Shown here piece by piece: positions 17,519 through 26,748 of a stretch of 44,551 nucleotides of DNA. Source of the stretch: Actinomycetota bacterium (GTDB lineage: Bacteria > Actinomycetota > Acidimicrobiia > Spongiisociales > UBA5794); assembly GCA_030125685.1 (NCBI GenBank), contig JASJYA010000003.1, forward strand, positions 1 to 44,551. Direction: 5' to 3'. The position numbers were made by a program, and so were the translations under genes. How positions within the stretch are numbered: the first letter of the stretch is position 1; each line of letters opens with the position of its first letter. The notes under the pieces are model-generated. The model saw only the letters and a list, made by a program, of their open reading frames with translations, was not told the DNA's origin and did no database searches.

Positions 17519-18985
17519 TCACGAGGCGCCTGCGACCGCGATCGTCACCGGAACCTCATCTCGAATGCCCTCCACCCGCTGGTAGTCGTACAACCCCGCC
17601 TCGTCATAGATGACTCGATCCGCGTAATCATCGAACCAAATCGCCTCCGGATTGCGGCCGACGATGCACACCTTGCCACGATCCGGTGCCTCCTCAGCAT
17701 TGCGCAAGATCTTGAAGATGAGCACCCCGTTCTCCGAGAGCGGCACCCCGGGGATCGGCTCGTTCGTGACCGCGACAACCTCTATTTTTCCCTTGTAGTG
17801 GGTGATTGAGAGACGAGCGTGCGTCTCGACGCCGGACAGCCCTTTCTGGGACTCGTTGAGGATGCTCCACGCAGTCTCGATCGGTACGTTGAAGGCCTTA
17901 TACGCGACAATGTCCCTGCCACAGAAGAAGTAGTGGTTTCCGACTCCGATCCAGTTGAGGGCGCGCTGCATGACCCGTATCGCGTCCGGGTCGTCGTTGA
18001 CGCCCTTGATGATGGGCGCCTGGTTCTCGACGTTGATCCAGCCACGGGAGACCACAGCGTCCATTGCGCGCTTCGTGCTCTCGTGCCACATCAGTGCGCC
18101 GTTCGGGTACTCCAGGTACGCACCATCAGGACCCTTGCGGAGGAATTCGTCCGGATGGTTGAAGTGCACCATGAGACGAAAGCCGACATCGGGGTAGGTT
18201 GTATGGAAAGTGTCGAGCATCGACAGGAACGCATCATCGAAACGGCGCGGATAGAACGCAAGCTCCTTGGTTCCCAGGCGAATCGACTCGATGCCTGCCT
18301 CCGCAAGAGCGCTGAGCCAGGCCGCTATCTTGCTGTTGGGTAGCACCATCGGGTCTCCCCCGGATAGCAGAATCTCGCGGAGCTTCTCGCGACCGGTCTC
18401 TGGATGGCGCCCACCATTACGTTCCACGGCGTCGTTATGAATCCGTACATAGTCCGTGATCTCGCGAATCTGCGCCAGTCCTTTCTTGGAGACGGTGCCG
18501 TCCTGGCGTTCGATGTCCTTCCGGCCGATCAGTTCCTCGCGGTAGCAGAAGCGGCAATGCGCCGAGCAGGTAGAGATCACGTAGAGAAGGCCCATCTCGT
18601 ACTTGTGGAGGAGACCCTCGACGGGGCTGTAGTCCATCTGGAACCCGGGATCCTCGGAACCTGCAAGATTGAGTGTTTCATCGGGGCTCGCCTTAACGAG
18701 CCGTTGGAGCGATGCACTATCTCTCGCCAACTCGAAGTAGTGGCGGGTGATTTTGACCGGCATCCGATCTTCGACGTCGCGGTCCGTACCGCGAAGGCTC
18801 AACAGCTCCGATATCTCATCACTCGAGTAGAAGCCCTTCATGTCTGCGGGCGCCCTGTTCTCGAAGAATGGATCGAGTCCGTTGATGATCTGTCGGTCGT
18901 ACTTCGGGTTCTCGACCGTGTCGAGGAAGGCCCGTTCCCTGGTAGTCGGTACGTACTTCTCTGATCTACCCATCGTCATCCTCAT
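17519..18985 (-). CDS. KamA-family radical SAM amino acid 2,3-aminomutase
   Basis: STCSAHCRFCYREELIG (CxxxCxxC), EILLSGGDPMVLP, FRLMVHFNHPDEF, NQAPIIKGVNDDP as in lysine/glutamate 2,3-aminomutases. Confidence 0.9.
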   Translation of the reverse strand: MRMTMGRSEKYVPTTRERAFLDTVENPKYDRQIINGLDPFFENRAPADMKGFYSSDEISELLSLRGTDRDVEDRMPVKITRHYFELARDSASLQRLVKASPDETLNLAGSEDPGFQMDYSPVEGLLHKYEMGLLYVISTCSAHCRFCYREELIGRKDIERQDGTVSKKGLAQIREITDYVRIHNDAVERNGGRHPETGREKLREILLSGGDPMVLPNSKIAAWLSALAEAGIESIRLGTKELAFYPRRFDDAFLSMLDTFHTTYPDVGFRLMVHFNHPDEFLRKGPDGAYLEYPNGALMWHESTKRAMDAVVSRGWINVENQAPIIKGVNDDPDAIRVMQRALNWIGVGNHYFFCGRDIVAYKAFNVPIETAWSILNESQKGLSGVETHARLSITHYKGKIEVVAVTNEPIPGVPLSENGVLIFKILRNAEEAPDRGKVCIVGRNPEAIWFDDYADRVIYDEAGLYDYQRVEGIRDEVPVTIAVAGAS

Positions 18986-19053
18986 TCCCTTGCAGCAAGC
19001 ACTTACGCACTACTGTAACGCAATGCATATCCGCTAAATGCTATTGTAACAAC

Positions 19054-19908
19054 ATGCTCAGAGATGATCCACAGGTTTCGATCTCCGCGCTCGTCGCTGC
19101 GGCGGGTGATCGCCTCACCCCGACCGAGCGCAGAATCGCCGAGGCTGTCCTCCAAGATCCGGCTCTCCTGGCTTTCGGAACCGTCTCGACTCTGGCGGAC
19201 CATGTGGGCACCAGTCGCCCCTCAATCGTACGGTTCGCCCACAAGCTGGGATTCAGCGGCTACACACAGCTCCGGGAGAGCCTGCGCAGCGGCCTCTCGC
19301 AGCAGCTTTTCAGGCCGAGCGACCGCATCAGGCAGGATGACACAACAGGAAGCCCTGCTCGATCCGCGCTCACGGAAGCGCTCTCTGGTGTGTTCGACGC
19401 GATCGACGGTGATCAGTTGTCCAAGCTTGCGGCGCCCATCATCCGAGCCGACACCGTATGGATCATCTCGGGTGAGACGTCCCGAGCAGGCGCCCACGCC
19501 CTGCTCAGTGGACTCTCGATCGTCCGACCGTCCGTGCGCCTCGTTGAGGAACACTCCACCGGCGTAGACCTGGCAGGCGCAGGGCGCCGAGACGCTGCCG
19601 TCGTCATCGACTTCTTCCGGTACAGGCGCCACGCGATCCGGTCGGCTCGCATGCTCGCTGAGCTCGGAGTCGAGATTGTTACGATCACTGACAGCCCTCT
19701 CTCTCCTCTCGCTGCCCTGACCGACACCTGGTGTGAACTCAGGATTCCGGCGGTGGGGCCGCTCGACAGCTCTCTCCCTGCGGTTGCGATGGCGGAACTC
19801 CTTGTAGCACAAGTCGCTCACGAACTCCACGACGAGGCGACGGACCGCATTGACCGCATCGAAGAGTTGTGGGAGCGGACCGAGACATTCCTCCCACAGG
19901 ATCGCTAA
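19054..19908 (+). CDS. MurR/RpiR-family transcriptional regulator (HTH + SIS)
   Basis: LTPTERRIAEAVLQDPALLAFGTVSTLADHVGTSRPSIVRFAHKLGFSGYTQLRESL HTH; SIS-like C-terminus. Confidence 0.9.
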   Translation: MLRDDPQVSISALVAAAGDRLTPTERRIAEAVLQDPALLAFGTVSTLADHVGTSRPSIVRFAHKLGFSGYTQLRESLRSGLSQQLFRPSDRIRQDDTTGSPARSALTEALSGVFDAIDGDQLSKLAAPIIRADTVWIISGETSRAGAHALLSGLSIVRPSVRLVEEHSTGVDLAGAGRRDAAVVIDFFRYRRHAIRSARMLAELGVEIVTITDSPLSPLAALTDTWCELRIPAVGPLDSSLPAVAMAELLVAQVAHELHDEATDRIDRIEELWERTETFLPQDR

Positions 19909-19917
19909 CGACGGCGA

Positions 19918-20988
19918 CTAAAGAATCACGGCCGGGCGCCAGCCACGTACCGAGTTGATGAGAGCAACAGCATCCGCCGCCCGCGCCTCGGCGATGGTCA
20001 CATGCCGTTCCATGATCGTGTGGGACTTGAGCAGCTCACCGCGCAGGATCCCGGGGAGGAGCCCATCCGACACGGGAGGCGTTACCCACTCCCCGTCGAT
20101 GAGAAATACGACGTTGGCAATCGTTGATTCAGTTACACGGCCGCGCTCGTTGACACAGAGCACGTCGTCGGCATCGGGTCTAAGGGTTGCGGAGATCTCC
20201 GAAACCATCTGCCACACCGTTCGGTACTGCTCGACGGTGAACAGCTCATCAACTGTGACCGTTCCGAACTCGGCGATTCGACCCAGGTCGTTGCGGATGA
20301 GATCGACGATCATCAGGTTCTCTGCACGGTTCTTCTCTGATGATCTCAGCTTCTGTCGCTCTGCTTCGTCCTCGCTCGGCGATCTCCCTCTTGGCGCCGT
20401 GCCCTTCATCGGTCTGGTCGCTATTCGCCCTCCCTTGACCGAGAAGAACCGCTCCGGTGAGGCAGACACGATGTGGGTGTCGTCATGCCAGAGGTGCGCC
20501 GCGTACCTACCTTGCTGCGCCGAAATGAGGTCGGCGTACATCGATTCGGCCTGGCCGGAGAACGCTGCGCGAAAGGGGAACGTCAGGTTGACCTGGTAGC
20601 TGTCACCGAGCTCGATGTGCCGAAACACGGCTGTGAAGGCTGACCCGTATTGTGTTCGGTCGTAGGCCGGCACCCATCTCGACACGGAGTAACCCTCGGC
20701 CGTCGTGGGGGTTACGCACGGTGGATCTACGTCGACCGAATCGCCGAACACGCCAAACCAGAAGAGCGGGCCGTTGTACCCGTCCTGGACAACGAGAGCA
20801 TCATCGAACCCGGGAGCGGCGTCAAAGGTCACATATCCCGCTACCCAATTACCGACGGCAGCTTCCTTGGCCGCCGAGCGAATCGCACCGACGACTTCCG
20901 AAGCCTCAGAGGCGACGATCTCGCGGAGGTTGTTCTTCAACATGAACGAGCGCCCGGACCCTGCATCATCGAATCGAGCGCCAAACAT
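19918..20988 (-). pseudogene. internally deleted PabB-PabC fusion (aminodeoxychorismate synthase component I / lyase)
   Basis: N-terminal chorismate-binding motifs (QVNLTFPFRA, SPERFFSVKGGRIATRPMKGTAPRG, KNRAENLMIVDLIRNDLGRI) run directly into PabC C-terminal motifs (NERGRVTESTIANVVF...TPPVSDGLLPGILRGELL). The GSVTGAPK region and the PabC N-domain are absent. Confidence 0.75.
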
Positions 20989-21005
20989 CGGAGGAGGATA
21001 CGAGC

Positions 21006-21033
21006 ATGCCAGACGCCAGATGCCAGATTCCGG
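21006..21033. repeat. short heptamer array ATGCCAG ACGCCAG ATGCCAG ATTCCGG
   Basis: Four consecutive 7-mers between the divergent pabB-like and acyl-CoA synthetase genes. Confidence 0.7.
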
Positions 21034-21092
21034 GCATCCGGCTCTGACTTCTCCTAGTGTGTGAATCACCCAACAGAGGAACACCCGTGCAT

Positions 21093-22709
21093 ATGCAGGA
21101 CGACTTCCCGCTGCTCATGAGCACCCTGTACGACAACGCCGTCTGGCAGTACCCCCAGCAAGAGATCGTATCGGTTGAAGCTGACCGATCCATTCACCGA
21201 ACGACGTACGCAGACACCGATGTGCGTATACGCAAGCTCGCAACTGCGTTCTCGCAGAAGCTCGGAACCACCCAGGGCGACGCAATCGGGACGTTCGCGT
21301 GGAACAACCACCGTCACCACGAGCTCTACTGGGCGACGGCAAACACAGGCCGCATCTGCCACACGATCAATATCCGGCTCTTCGCAGACCAGATTGAGTA
21401 CATAGTCAACCACGCTGGGGACAAGGTCATGTTCATCGATCCCGACCTTGCGCACCTCATTGCACCGCTGATCCCCAAGTTCGCGACAGTCGAGCACGTC
21501 ATCATCATGGGACCCACCGCCGAAGGTTCGGGCATCGAAGGCGCCATCGCCTATGAGGATTTGATCGCCGACGTTGCACCTCTCGCTGAATGGCCGCGCC
21601 TAGACGAGAGAAGCCCGATGATGTACTGCTACACCTCTGGTACGACGGGGAACCCGAGAGGTGTCGCCTATACCCAGCGTTCGACGTATCTCCACACAAT
21701 CTCAAACCTGGCAGCCAACCCGATCGGCGCGGAGGACAATGTGCTCCCCGTTGTCCCGATGTTCCACGCTGCTGCGTGGGGGTATCCCTTTCAGGCAGTC
21801 ACCGTCGGGGCAAAGCTGACGTATCCCGGGCCTGACCTGTCGGGGGCGGCAGTCGTGAAGTTGTTCGTCGACGAACACGTGACGTTCTCAGCCGGGGTTC
21901 CGACAGTCTGGCTCGGAATCCAGCAGCACCTCGAAGCGAACCCCGATGTCAGCATTGCGCACATGCGGGCACTCTTCTGTGGCGGTTCGGCTGTCCCGAG
22001 AGCGATGATCGACTGGTTCGAGAGGAACGCCGATGTTCGGGTCATCCAGGGATGGGGCATGACAGAGACGAATCCGATCGCGTCGGCCGCGACTCTCAAA
22101 CCGTGGATGGAGGGGTGGCCGTGGGAGGAGCAGCTCGATGTACTCGAGACCGCCGGTCGTCCTATTCCAGGGCTTCAGGTGAAGATCGTCGATGAGAACT
22201 TCAAGACACTGCCGAACGACGGGGAAGCTTTCGGTGAGCTTCTGATCCGAGGCCCGTGGATCGCTGCCGAGTATTACAACGACCCGCGGTCAGACGAATC
22301 CTTCGTCGATGGCTGGTTGCGAACGGGAGACGTCTGCAAGATTACCCCTGACGGCTACATCAAGATCACAGACAGGGCGAAGGACGTCATTAAATCCGGG
22401 GGTGAATGGATCTCTTCCCTTGACGTCGAGAACGAGATCATGGCCCATCCCGACGTGAGGGAAGCCACAGTAGTCGGGCTCAAGCACCCCAAGTGGCAGG
22501 AACGGCCTGTAGCGTTCGTCGTCCCTCGCGAAGGCTTAGCCGTGACTCCTGACGACATCCGGGAGTTCCTCGCCCCACGGATCGCCAAGTGGTGGATACC
22601 GGACGAGTTCATCTTCATCGACGAAATACCAAAGACCGGCACCGGCAAGTTCGACAAGAAAGTTGTACGGGCGGAGTATGAGGATCTTCTGCTGGAGGCT
22701 GAAACCTGA
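21093..22709 (+). CDS. AMP-dependent fatty acyl-CoA synthetase
   Basis: YCYTSGTTGNPRGVAYTQRS, GWGMTETNPIAS, GWLRTGDVCKITPDGYIKITDRAKDVIKSGGEWIS, PKTGTGKFDKK. Confidence 0.93.
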   Translation: MQDDFPLLMSTLYDNAVWQYPQQEIVSVEADRSIHRTTYADTDVRIRKLATAFSQKLGTTQGDAIGTFAWNNHRHHELYWATANTGRICHTINIRLFADQIEYIVNHAGDKVMFIDPDLAHLIAPLIPKFATVEHVIIMGPTAEGSGIEGAIAYEDLIADVAPLAEWPRLDERSPMMYCYTSGTTGNPRGVAYTQRSTYLHTISNLAANPIGAEDNVLPVVPMFHAAAWGYPFQAVTVGAKLTYPGPDLSGAAVVKLFVDEHVTFSAGVPTVWLGIQQHLEANPDVSIAHMRALFCGGSAVPRAMIDWFERNADVRVIQGWGMTETNPIASAATLKPWMEGWPWEEQLDVLETAGRPIPGLQVKIVDENFKTLPNDGEAFGELLIRGPWIAAEYYNDPRSDESFVDGWLRTGDVCKITPDGYIKITDRAKDVIKSGGEWISSLDVENEIMAHPDVREATVVGLKHPKWQERPVAFVVPREGLAVTPDDIREFLAPRIAKWWIPDEFIFIDEIPKTGTGKFDKKVVRAEYEDLLLEAET

Positions 22710-22723
22710 GACCTGCCGGTGGC

Positions 22724-24964
22724 CTACCGTAGGACGCTCTCCAGTTCATCCTCGGTGATCAACACGCTGCGGGCCTTGGAGCCCTCAGAGGGGCCGACGA
22801 TGCCTTTGCCTTCAAGGATGTCCATGACTCGGCCCGCCCGTGCGAATCCAATGCGTAGTTTGCGCTGGAGCATCGACGTCGAACCGAGCTGAGATCGCAC
22901 GATGATGTCGATGGCTTGGCGCATGATCTCTGGATCCTCGCCGTCGAAAGCGTCGTCATCGGAAGCCGTCTGCTGCGCCTGTTCGAAGACCTCTGCATCT
23001 CGGTATTGGGCGTCACGCTGTGCCCGCACCCATTCGACGACTGCTTGGATCTCAGGCTCGGACACGAACGACCCTTGGATGCGCTCAGGCTTAGGGTCAC
23101 GCGCGGTGACAACGAGCATGTCCCCCAAGCCGACAAGCTTGTCTGCGCCTCCCTGGTCGATGATGACTCTGCTGTCGGTCTGGGAGGCGACGGAGAATGC
23201 GAGACGCGACGGAATGTTTGCCTTGATGACACCCGTGATGACGTTCACCGAAGGACGCTGTGTCGCGAGGACAAGGTGGATGCCCACGGCGCGAGCCATC
23301 TGGGCGATGCGAACGATCGAGTCCTCCACAATGCGCCCGGAAACCATCATGAGATCGTTCAGCTCGTCGACGACGATCACAATGTGGGGGAAGCGGTCGA
23401 ACATCTCCTCATCGAGGGCGCCTGCATCGTACGCCTCACGGTACGAGTCGATGTCCCGCACACCGGCGTCCGCAAGCAGGTCGTACCTTCGGTCCATCTC
23501 GGCCACGGCCCACTGCAACGCATCGGCTGCTTTCTTCGGACTGGTGATCACTCTCGTGAGCAGATGTGGCACATCGTTGTACTGACCGAGCTCGACTCTC
23601 TTGGGGTCAACCAGGATGAGCCTTACCTCGTCCGGGGTTGCTCGCATGAGGATCGAGGTGAGCAGGGAATTGATGCATGAAGACTTCCCCGCTCCGGTAG
23701 CGCCTGCAATCAGCAGGTGAGGCAGTTCGGTGAGGCGGAGCATGCGGGGGGCGCCAGAGACGTCCATGCCGAGACTCACGAGCATCGGATCGTGGTCTGA
23801 GCTTGCAACGTCGGACGTGAGCACGTCACCGATCGTGACAAGGTATCGCCTGCGGTTCGGAACCTCAACCCCGATGGCGGACTTCCCTGGTATCGGCGCG
23901 AGGATGCGAACATCGGCCGCGGCAAGGGAGTACGCAATGTCGTGGGTGAGACTCGTGACCTTGTTCACCTTCACGCCCGGCGCTAGCTCGATCTCATACC
24001 TTGTCACGGTAGGGCCCGGAACGATGCGCACGAGCTGCGCGTCGACGCCGTGCTGGCGGAGCGTCTCCTCGAGCGTTTCACCCGTCTCTGTGAGTCCCTG
24101 CCCGTCGTGGCCCTCGTGGTTCGATAGCTTGAGGATTTCAAGCGGCGGGAGCTCGTACCCCTCGGTTCTTACAGGCTCGGGCACCTTCGGCTTCATCGGC
24201 GCCGGCGCCACCGATTGGGGATCGGCAGCCTTCTTCGCCTTCTGCTTCTGTGGTGAAGACTTGACGCTCGCAGGCACGCTCGGCTGGGACACGGGTGCCA
24301 CCGCGACGGCCTCTGCCCGCTGCGCGCGCGCGATGCCGACCCAGTTCCAAAAGCGCGAGAAATATGCGCCGATTGACCGGAGAACGTCTCCAAGTGACGC
24401 ACGAGTAATCAACAGCGCACCGACACCGACGAGAGCGACGAGCACGACGAACGTCCCCCAGTAGCCAACCACTCGCTCAAGCGGGTACGCGATGAGGGAT
24501 CCGACGACACCGCCTGCATTCTCGACCGAGTGCTCCGTGCCGGCGATCGGGAGGTTCCCCGTCAGCAGGTGAAACAGCGACAACGATCCAACGAACAGAA
24601 CAGAGACGCCCACGATGGCCTTGGGGTGATCATCTCGCGCCACGACGCCGATGAGGGAGAGCCCGGCAATCATCAGAGCCAGCGGGACCACGAACGCCCA
24701 GACCCCGAACAACAAGCGGGTTACGGTGGACGCGGTCGTCCCGAAGGGCCCTGCGAGTTCGAAAAATGAGAGAAGCACGAGAACGCCGACGGCGATGAGA
24801 GTGATGCCCCACACGTCTGCTTTGTGGTCACCGAGCTGGTCGCCGATCTTTCGCGGGATCGCCCCCAGCGCGGAGGCTCCCCTCGAAACGAACGACTGCT
24901 TCTTCTGTTTTCTTCTGGCGGTGCTCCGCCCCGTGGCCCGACCCGTCGTAGTGCGTGTCGCCAT
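22724..24964 (-). CDS. ftsK: DNA translocase FtsK
   Basis: N-terminal TM segments, AGATGAGKSSCINSLLTSIL Walker A, IVVDELNDLMM, C-terminal gamma domain (TSMLQRKLRIGFARAGRVMDILEGKGIVGPSEGSKARSVL). Confidence 0.96.
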   Translation of the reverse strand: MATRTTTGRATGRSTARRKQKKQSFVSRGASALGAIPRKIGDQLGDHKADVWGITLIAVGVLVLLSFFELAGPFGTTASTVTRLLFGVWAFVVPLALMIAGLSLIGVVARDDHPKAIVGVSVLFVGSLSLFHLLTGNLPIAGTEHSVENAGGVVGSLIAYPLERVVGYWGTFVVLVALVGVGALLITRASLGDVLRSIGAYFSRFWNWVGIARAQRAEAVAVAPVSQPSVPASVKSSPQKQKAKKAADPQSVAPAPMKPKVPEPVRTEGYELPPLEILKLSNHEGHDGQGLTETGETLEETLRQHGVDAQLVRIVPGPTVTRYEIELAPGVKVNKVTSLTHDIAYSLAAADVRILAPIPGKSAIGVEVPNRRRYLVTIGDVLTSDVASSDHDPMLVSLGMDVSGAPRMLRLTELPHLLIAGATGAGKSSCINSLLTSILMRATPDEVRLILVDPKRVELGQYNDVPHLLTRVITSPKKAADALQWAVAEMDRRYDLLADAGVRDIDSYREAYDAGALDEEMFDRFPHIVIVVDELNDLMMVSGRIVEDSIVRIAQMARAVGIHLVLATQRPSVNVITGVIKANIPSRLAFSVASQTDSRVIIDQGGADKLVGLGDMLVVTARDPKPERIQGSFVSEPEIQAVVEWVRAQRDAQYRDAEVFEQAQQTASDDDAFDGEDPEIMRQAIDIIVRSQLGSTSMLQRKLRIGFARAGRVMDILEGKGIVGPSEGSKARSVLITEDELESVLR

Positions 24965-25055
24965 GGGAGACGAACTGTACCCCAGGTTTCGCTCAGAACA
25001 AACCACCATCCGCGCGATTTCTCGCGCGGAGAGTTACAACCGTGTAATTCCCAAC

Positions 25056-25105
25056 CAGTCTGGCGTAGATTCCGGCCATATATGGCCGGAATCTACGCCA
25101 GACTG
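25056..25105. repeat. 50-bp perfect palindrome (25-bp arms, no spacer)
   Basis: cagtctggcgtagattccggccata|tatggccggaatctacgccagactg, paired base by base. Confidence 0.97.
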
Positions 25106-25119
25106 AGAGGCGGTCCGGA

Positions 25120-26748
25120 TTAGACCTCGATGACGACGGGGAGCACGACGGGACGCCGTTTGACCGACTTCTTGACCGCTCGAGTCGCAGAGTTTCGGAC
25201 ACGAGTTCGCAGATGATCGGGGTCGATGGGGCGTTCCAAGGACGCTACCGACTGTTCCACGCGCTCCCTGATGAGCGCGTGAAGGTCGCCATCATCGGTG
25301 GTGACGCCGTGAGAGTAGACATCGGGCCCAAACAGGATCTCCCCCGTCGAGAAATTGACGCCGATGGACACGACCAGAACACCATCATCCGCCAGATGCC
25401 GTCGGTCTCGAATGATGCTGTCCGCTCCCCCGACCTCCGTGCCGTCGACATAGACGTAGCCCCCTGGGATAGCGCCCCGCTCGACGCGCAAGTTTCCATC
25501 CTCAAGCACGACAACGTCGCCGTTCTCGCAAATCTCGATCTCAGGGATGTTCATGGCCTTGCCGAGCGCCGCGTTCGCGACGAGGTGGCGGTACTCACCG
25601 TGAACCGGCACGAGAGCATCGGGGCGAACGGTGTTGTAGAACGTCTTCAGCTCCTCGGCCGCGGCGTGTCCGGATACATGCACGTGGGTGTTCTGTCCGT
25701 GGAACACGGTCACACCGGATCGGTACAGATTGTTGATGACCCGAGACACGCGGGTCTCGTTTCCTGGGATCGGAGTCGCAGAGATGATGACCGTGTCGTC
25801 TGCGTCCAGAGTCACGGACCGATGATCACCCGCAGACATCAGTGACAGCGCTGCAAAAGGCTCTCCCTGGCTACCGGTCGAGATGATCGCCGTCTCGGCG
25901 TCAGGCATTTCCATAAGTTCCTTGAGTTCAACGAGAGAACCTTCCGGAATCTCGAGCACCCCGAGATCCACGGCTATCTCCGAGTTGCGGAGCATCGAGC
26001 GCCCGATGAAAGCGAACTTGCGCCCGTCGCGCACGATGGCGTCGATCGCCTGCTGGACGCGATGGACATGGCTCGCGAAACAGGCGACGAGTACACGGCC
26101 TTCCGCCTGCGATACGATCTCAGTGAGACGCGTTCCAACCGTCACCTCGGAGGGCACGTATCCCTCGCGTTCTGCGTTCGTAGAGTCCGCGAGCAGGAGA
26201 CGAACGCCGCGCTGACCGATCGTCGCGAACGACCGAAGATCCGTTGGAACACCGTCGATCGGCGTCGGGTCGAGCTTGAAGTCCCCTGTGTGCAACACAA
26301 TGCCTTCAGGTGTGTCGAATGCGACCCCTGCTGCGTCAGGAATCGAGTGGGACACAGGGATGAACGTGAAGCGGAACGGCCCATGATCGATCCATTCATA
26401 ATGCTCCACCGAACGCAGGTCGGGGGTGATTCCGTGCTCCGTTATGCGGGCTCGAGCGAACTCGACGGTCAGTCGCGTCCCGTAAATAGGCACATTGACA
26501 TCTTTGAGGAGGTAGACGAGGGCGCCGATGTGATCCTCATGGCCGTGCGTGAGAATGATGCATTGCAGGTCGTCTGATCGGTCGAGCACCGAACTGAAGT
26601 CAGGCAGCACGAGGTCGACGCCGAGCATGTCCTCTTCGGGGAACATGAGTCCGCAATCGAGTAGGGCCAGGTCGCCATCGATGTCAATCGACGCGCAGTT
26701 GCGCCCGACCTCGCCCAAACCCCCGAGGAAGCCGATCTTGACAGTCAC
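25120..26748 (-). CDS. rnj: ribonuclease J
   Basis: GGLGEVGRNCASIDID, LTHGHEDHIGAL, LLLADSTNAEREG, VHVSGHAAAEELKTFYNTVRPDALVPVHGEYRHL. Confidence 0.96.
   Translation of the reverse strand: MTVKIGFLGGLGEVGRNCASIDIDGDLALLDCGLMFPEEDMLGVDLVLPDFSSVLDRSDDLQCIILTHGHEDHIGALVYLLKDVNVPIYGTRLTVEFARARITEHGITPDLRSVEHYEWIDHGPFRFTFIPVSHSIPDAAGVAFDTPEGIVLHTGDFKLDPTPIDGVPTDLRSFATIGQRGVRLLLADSTNAEREGYVPSEVTVGTRLTEIVSQAEGRVLVACFASHVHRVQQAIDAIVRDGRKFAFIGRSMLRNSEIAVDLGVLEIPEGSLVELKELMEMPDAETAIISTGSQGEPFAALSLMSAGDHRSVTLDADDTVIISATPIPGNETRVSRVINNLYRSGVTVFHGQNTHVHVSGHAAAEELKTFYNTVRPDALVPVHGEYRHLVANAALGKAMNIPEIEICENGDVVVLEDGNLRVERGAIPGGYVYVDGTEVGGADSIIRDRRHLADDGVLVVSIGVNFSTGEILFGPDVYSHGVTTDDGDLHALIRERVEQSVASLERPIDPDHLRTRVRNSATRAVKKSVKRRPVVLPVVIEV

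Noticed and set aside
22902-24464. Long plus-strand ORFs antisense to ftsK (227, 254 and 244 aa)
   Set aside because: Typical high-GC shadow ORFs with biased composition and no motifs; the minus strand encodes a clear FtsK.
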